From NCBI GenBank assembly GCA_945866505.1, contig CAMBHH010000131.1, forward strand, positions 1 to 9,314: a stretch of DNA of 9,314 nucleotides, in the 5' to 3' direction. The DNA is from Flavobacterium psychrophilum. GTDB lineage: Bacteria > Bacteroidota > Bacteroidia > Flavobacteriales > Flavobacteriaceae. Positions 6,249 through 9,314 of the stretch are shown here, one piece after another. Below the pieces are notes generated by a model that saw nothing but the letters and a program-made list of their open reading frames with translations, was not told the DNA's origin and ran no database searches. How positions within the stretch are numbered: the stretch's first letter is position 1; each line of letters opens with the position of its first letter. The translations under genes were made by a program, and so were the position numbers.

Positions 6249-7883
6249 TTATTTCTCAATCTCTCTCAAATTCTCCATTTTTTTGTGTGCCAAGAAACCC
6301 GCAATATCTTCAAAATGTTCTTTTACTCTTTTGTTTCCAAATTCGAAAACTTTAGTTGCTAATCCATCCAAGAAATCCCTATCGTGCGAAACCAAGATTA
6401 AAGTTCCGTCAAAATCACGCAAAGCGTCTTTAATTATGTCTTTGGTTTTCATATCCAAATGATTCGAAGGCTCATCTAGAATCAATAAATTTACCGGTTC
6501 CAATAGTAATTTTATCATTGCCAAACGCGTTTTCTCTCCACCCGAAAGTACTTTAACTTTCTTGGTCACATCGTCACCGTGAAACATAAAGGCTCCCAAA
6601 ATATCTTTAATCTTCGTACGAACATCACCAACCGCAACATCATCGATGGTTTCAAAAATAGTTGCATTTTCATCTAATAAAGCAGCTTGATTTTGAGCAA
6701 AATAACCAATTTGAGCATTATGACCAATTTCTGCTGAACCAGAATCAACGCTTATTTCTTTCATAATAGCTTTGATCATCGTCGATTTTCCCTCTCCGTT
6801 TTTCCCTACGAAAGCCACTTTTTGACCTCTTTCAATTACGATATTGGCATCTTTGAAAACCACGTGGTCTCCGTAAGATTTCGACATTTCTTTAACAATT
6901 ACAGGATATTGTCCCGATCGCGCTGCCGGTGGAAATTTCAATTTTAATGCAGAAGTATCAACTTCATCAACCTGAACGATAACCAATTTTTCGAGCATTT
7001 TAACCCGAGATTGAACCGCATCAGTTTTAGAAAATGTTCCTTTGAAACGGTCAATAAAAGTTCTATTGTCGGCAATCATTCTTTGTTGCTCATCATAGGC
7101 TTTTTGTTGATGCATGCGACGGTCTTTTCTGAGTTCCAAATAATGAGAATATTTGGCTTTGTAGTCATAAATTCGTCCCATCGTCACTTCAATAGTTCGA
7201 TTGGTAATATTATCGACAAAAGCTCTATCATGCGAAATGACCACAACCGCTTTGGCAGAATTAATCAAGAAATCCTCCAACCATTGAATACTTTCGATAT
7301 CCATATGGTTGGTAGGTTCATCCAATAAAATCAAATCTGGTTTTTGCAAAAGGATTTTGGCTAATTCGATTCGCATTCTCCAACCACCCGAAAACTCAGA
7401 GGTTTGACGCGTAAAATCTTCACGTTCAAAACCCAAACCAGTTAATATTTTCTCTACCTCTGCTTCATAATTGACTTCTTCGATAGCATAGAATTTCTCG
7501 CTCAAGTCGGAAACTCTTTCGATTAATTTCATATACGAATCACTTTCGTAATCGGTGCGAACGGTTAGTTGCTCGTTGATTTCATCGATTTCAGCTTTCA
7601 TACTAAAGATTTCTCCAAAAGCTTTGGATGTTTCTTCCATAACCGTTGCGCCATCTGAAGTCAATAAATGCTGTGGTAAATATGCAATTACCGCTTCTTT
7701 TGGTGCCGAAATATTACCTGTTGAAGGTTTGCTTTGGCCCGCAATAATCTTTAAAAGTGTTGATTTTCCTGCTCCATTTTTACCCATAAGGGCAATTTTA
7801 TCATTTTCGTTGATAGCAAAAGAAACATCGCTAAATAAAGTAGTTCCGCCAAATTGAACGGAGATATCGTTGACTGTAATCAT
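6249..7883 (-). CDS. ABC-F family ATP-binding protein
   Basis: The 544-residue protein has two ATP-binding cassettes in tandem and no membrane segments, the mark of ABC-F proteins, which act on the ribosome instead of transporting. Cassette 1 has Walker A GKNGAGKS (34-41), signature SGGW (165-168), Walker B LILLDEP (184-190) and switch His218. Cassette 2 has GKNGEGKS (360-367), LSGGE (446-450), LLILDEP (466-472) and His500. The linker of about residues 235-320 is rich in basic residues and Gln (RKDRRMHQQKAYDEQQRMIA), as in the segment that reaches the tRNA in this family. All catalytic residues, including Glu189 and Glu471, are intact. The length is like EttA, YbiT and Uup without the C-terminal coiled coil; I cannot assign one subfamily. 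Antibiotic resistance is possible for ABC-F proteins in general, but nothing here points to it. A consensus promoter and a repeat-bearing leader precede it. Confidence 0.95.
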   Translation of the reverse strand: MITVNDISVQFGGTTLFSDVSFAINENDKIALMGKNGAGKSTLLKIIAGQSKPSTGNISAPKEAVIAYLPQHLLTSDGATVMEETSKAFGEIFSMKAEIDEINEQLTVRTDYESDSYMKLIERVSDLSEKFYAIEEVNYEAEVEKILTGLGFEREDFTRQTSEFSGGWRMRIELAKILLQKPDLILLDEPTNHMDIESIQWLEDFLINSAKAVVVISHDRAFVDNITNRTIEVTMGRIYDYKAKYSHYLELRKDRRMHQQKAYDEQQRMIADNRTFIDRFKGTFSKTDAVQSRVKMLEKLVIVQVDEVDTSALKLKFPPAARSGQYPVIVKEMSKSYGDHVVFKDANIVIERGQKVAFVGKNGEGKSTMIKAIMKEISVDSGSAEIGHNAQIGYFAQNQAALLDENATIFETIDDVAVGDVRTKIKDILGAFMFHGDDVTKKVKVLSGGEKTRLAMIKLLLEPVNLLILDEPSNHLDMKTKDIIKDALRDFDGTLILVSHDRDFLDGLATKVFEFGNKRVKEHFEDIAGFLAHKKMENLREIEK

Positions 7884-7890
7884 TGGTTTA

Positions 7891-7918
7891 AGTTAGAGAT
7901 TAGATGGTAGAAGTTAGA
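7891..7918 (-). repeat. Four tandem degenerate heptamers in the ABC-F leader
   Basis: On the minus strand the leader reads TCTAACT, TCTACCA, TCTAATC, TCTAACT without gaps; TCTA is invariant in every unit and the first and last units are identical. The array lies between the predicted transcription start (near 7942) and the ATG at 7883, beginning eight bases before the start codon. Confidence 0.75.
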
Positions 7919-7948
7919 AACTTTAAACCGCTAAAAAATTAAAAGTGG

Positions 7949-7978
7949 CAAAGATAGTTTAAATAAGGAATTGGGCAA
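7949..7978 (-). promoter_or_regulatory. Bacteroidota-type promoter of the ABC-F gene
   Basis: On the minus strand TTG (7978-7976) and TATCTTTG (7956-7949) are exactly 19 bases apart, a full match to TTG-N19-TAnnTTTG. Transcription should start near 7942 with a leader of about 59 bases that includes the heptamer array. Confidence 0.85.
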
Positions 7979-8020
7979 TTTTAGTAATATAGAAATATTT
8001 CCAATATCCAATTAGAAACT

Positions 8021-8048
8021 AAAAAAAAGCTCAAAATTGAAACTTTTT
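8021..8048 (-). terminator. Weak possible terminator after the HAD gene
   Basis: On the minus strand AAAAGTTT can pair with GAGCTTTT around CAATTTT (two G-T pairs), followed by four more T. It is 31 bases past the HAD stop codon. The stem is weak, so termination here is uncertain. Confidence 0.35.
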
Positions 8049-8078
8049 ACAACAATAAATTTTGGCACTAATTTTTTG

Positions 8079-8882
8079 CTATTCCAAAATAAACCTCCGA
8101 ACCACCTCGGCAACACCGTGATTATTATTTGAAGCCACAATTACATCGCCAAATTCTCGTAAATCATCATCGACATTATCAACCCAGACACCTAATCCGG
8201 CATATTGAACCATTGTTAAATCATTTCCGGCATTTCCAATCGCTATGATTTCGCTTGAAAGAATGTTTAGTTTTTCTGCTAGAATTTGAACGGCAGCGCC
8301 TTTGTGAACGCCATAAGGTGCAGCTTCAAGGAAAAAAGGTTTTGACATACAAACACTCAAGTCGGGCATAGCAGTTTTTAAAAGCGGCTCGACCGTTTTA
8401 AGATAACTAGGTTCCTCTAGCAACAAACATTTCACCGCCGAAGTAGTTACAGTATCCTTAAAACTAGGAACAATGACCAATTCTAAACCGGTGATCGTAC
8501 TTTCGATATCAATGTATTCCAAATGTCGCTCGCTGATTATTTTTCCATCTAAGTACGTGATAATGTGCGTGTTGTTTTCTTGACTAAAATCGTAAATGGA
8601 ATGAATTTGTTCTTTGGTTAATGAATGTTCAAAAAGAACTTTGTCATCTTTTAAATCTATAATCGTAGAACCATTGAATGAAATCATATAAGAATTATTG
8701 ATATCGCATTGCAATTCTTTCGCATATTCAATCATTGCGGAGGTTGGTCTTCCTGAAGCCAAAACTACATAGATGCCCATTTCCTGAGCTTTCAAAAGCA
8801 TTTCCTTATTCTCACTTGAGATTTCGTGGTCGTCGGTCAACAAGGTATCGTCCATATCGACCACTAGCATTTTATATTTCAT
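8079..8882 (-). CDS. Cof-type HAD-superfamily hydrolase
   Basis: The 267-residue protein is a type IIB HAD phosphatase, a cytoplasmic class that removes phosphate from sugar phosphates, nucleotides or cofactors. Motif I is DMDDTLL with nucleophile Asp9 and acid Asp11; motif II is ASGRP with Ser43; the motif III Lys is Lys194 in GVHKGAAV. Motif IV reads GNAGNDLTM (216-224) where the family usually has GDxxNDxxM, so the first metal-site Asp is Asn217 (codon AAT). The alpha/beta cap occupies about residues 84-190, including SFNGSTIID just before it. Length is normal for the Cof family. Only 28 bases separate it from the upstream toxin gene, with no terminator seen, so read-through is likely; a near-consensus AATATTTG lies in that gap without a -33 partner. 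Substrate unknown. Confidence 0.93.
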   Translation of the reverse strand: MKYKMLVVDMDDTLLTDDHEISSENKEMLLKAQEMGIYVVLASGRPTSAMIEYAKELQCDINNSYMISFNGSTIIDLKDDKVLFEHSLTKEQIHSIYDFSQENNTHIITYLDGKIISERHLEYIDIESTITGLELVIVPSFKDTVTTSAVKCLLLEEPSYLKTVEPLLKTAMPDLSVCMSKPFFLEAAPYGVHKGAAVQILAEKLNILSSEIIAIGNAGNDLTMVQYAGLGVWVDNVDDDLREFGDVIVASNNNHGVAEVVRRFILE

Positions 8883-8910
8883 TATTTAATTTTAAACAAA
8901 TATTCAGTAA

Positions 8911-9210
8911 TTATTTTTTGATTTTTATTGGGTTTTGACGAGTGTCAAAAATTTGAAGAATACGGATTTCCGTTTGGGAATGAATTTTATAAATAATTTT
9001 GTAATCTCTAACAATCATTCTTCGGTAAGGTTCTCCCAAAAACTCATCAACCTGATATTGCTCAACAAAATAAATATTTTTACTTTGAGTTACAATGTCC
9101 ATAACGACATTTTTCGCTCCTTGAAGAGATTTTAATTTAATAAATTCAAATATTAATTTTAAATCAGATTTAGCTTTATTGTCCCAAAGTATCAAAATTG
9201 GCTTTTGCAT
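8911..9210 (-). CDS. RelE/ParE-type toxin of a toxin-antitoxin pair
   Basis: The 99-residue protein fits the RelE/ParE fold: an N-terminal strand ILILWDNKAKSDL leading into helices (residues 12-45, FEFIKLKSLQGAKNVVMDIV), then the core YRRMIVRDYKIIYKIH (62-77) and the ending IRILQIFDTRQNP (82-94). The Arg pair at 63-64, Tyr70/Tyr74 and the terminal DTRQNP are typical of the family in Bacteroidota. RelE members cut mRNA on the ribosome whereas ParE members poison gyrase; sequence alone does not settle which applies. The ATG at 9210 is one base after the stop of the upstream antitoxin frame, so the two are almost surely co-transcribed and translationally coupled, antitoxin first. The gene is complete. 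Confidence 0.9.
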   Translation of the reverse strand: MQKPILILWDNKAKSDLKLIFEFIKLKSLQGAKNVVMDIVTQSKNIYFVEQYQVDEFLGEPYRRMIVRDYKIIYKIHSQTEIRILQIFDTRQNPIKIKK

Positions 9211-9211
9211 A

Positions 9212-9314
9212 TTACCAATTCTCGATTTCTTTTTCTAAATCTTCAATAGTTGTATATTTTCCTGATGAAATCCGTTCATCGGCTTCTTTAACCATATTGA
9301 TATATTCCTCTTTA
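9212..9314 (-). CDS. Probable antitoxin, C-terminal end only
   Basis: The window edge cuts this gene; the last 33 codons are present and end in TAA at 9212. They read MVKEADERISSGKYTTIEDL from residue 7 of the visible part, followed by EKEIENW. The (A)DERIxSGKYxTxEDL pattern is common at the C-terminus of antitoxins paired with RelE/ParE toxins, where this acidic helical tail wraps the toxin. The N-terminal DNA-binding part, the promoter and any operator are outside the window. The identification rests on this tail and on its position one base before the toxin start. Confidence 0.8.
   Translation of the reverse strand, partial: KEEYINMVKEADERISSGKYTTIEDLEKEIENW

Noticed and set aside
7011..7857. 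Plus-strand frames at 7011-7328 and 7555-7857
   Set aside because: They are antisense to the ABC-F gene, whose motifs are complete and unambiguous.
8735..9135. Plus-strand frames at 8735-8938 and 8935-9135
   Set aside because: They are antisense to the HAD and toxin genes and carry no features of their own.
1..9314. CRISPR array, tRNA, rRNA, insertion sequence, prophage or defence island
   Set aside because: No regularly spaced repeats, cloverleaf, transposase, terminal inverted repeats or phage genes were seen; the toxin-antitoxin pair is the only mobile-type feature.

Overview
The window is AT-rich and reads as chromosomal DNA from a member of the Bacteroidota, most likely Flavobacteriaceae and close to Flavobacterium. 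Three things support this. The L34 protein and the large carbamoyl-phosphate synthase subunit have Flavobacterium-like sequences. Two promoters match the Bacteroidota form TTG-N19-TAnnTTTG exactly. Start codons are preceded by A-rich stretches rather than strong Shine-Dalgarno sites. Genus-level placement is an inference from recognition, not from a search.

Layout. The left end holds the first two thirds of carB (minus strand, running off the window). Upstream of it lies rpmH (ribosomal protein L34, minus), set apart from carB by a strong intrinsic terminator. From rpmH to the ABC-F gene, single genes alternate in strand: a membrane-anchored TPR-like protein (+), a small alpha/beta hydrolase (-), a tiny GNAT-like acetyltransferase (+), a secreted low-complexity protein (-), an NTF2-like lipoprotein (+) and an ABC-F ATPase (-). 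Each of the three convergent junctions carries a hairpin that can serve both flanking genes, and each divergent gap carries promoter-like sequence. These genes therefore look like independent one-gene transcription units, not an operon.

The right end has a Cof-type HAD hydrolase (-) preceded by a RelE/ParE-type toxin (-), which is preceded one base away by the C-terminal end of its likely antitoxin (-, cut by the window edge). The HAD gene may be read through from the toxin-antitoxin unit, since only 28 bases separate them and no terminator is visible there.

Functionally the window is mostly housekeeping: pyrimidine/arginine precursor synthesis, the ribosome, and translation-associated ABC-F. 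To these are added envelope or secreted proteins of unknown role and one toxin-antitoxin pair. I do not see a new multi-gene system. The points most worth a second look are four tandem heptamers in the ABC-F leader, the Asp-to-Asn change in a metal-binding motif of the HAD protein, the aromatic- and Asn-rich secreted protein with a Gly/Arg tail, and the perfect 17-bp inverted repeat at one convergent junction.
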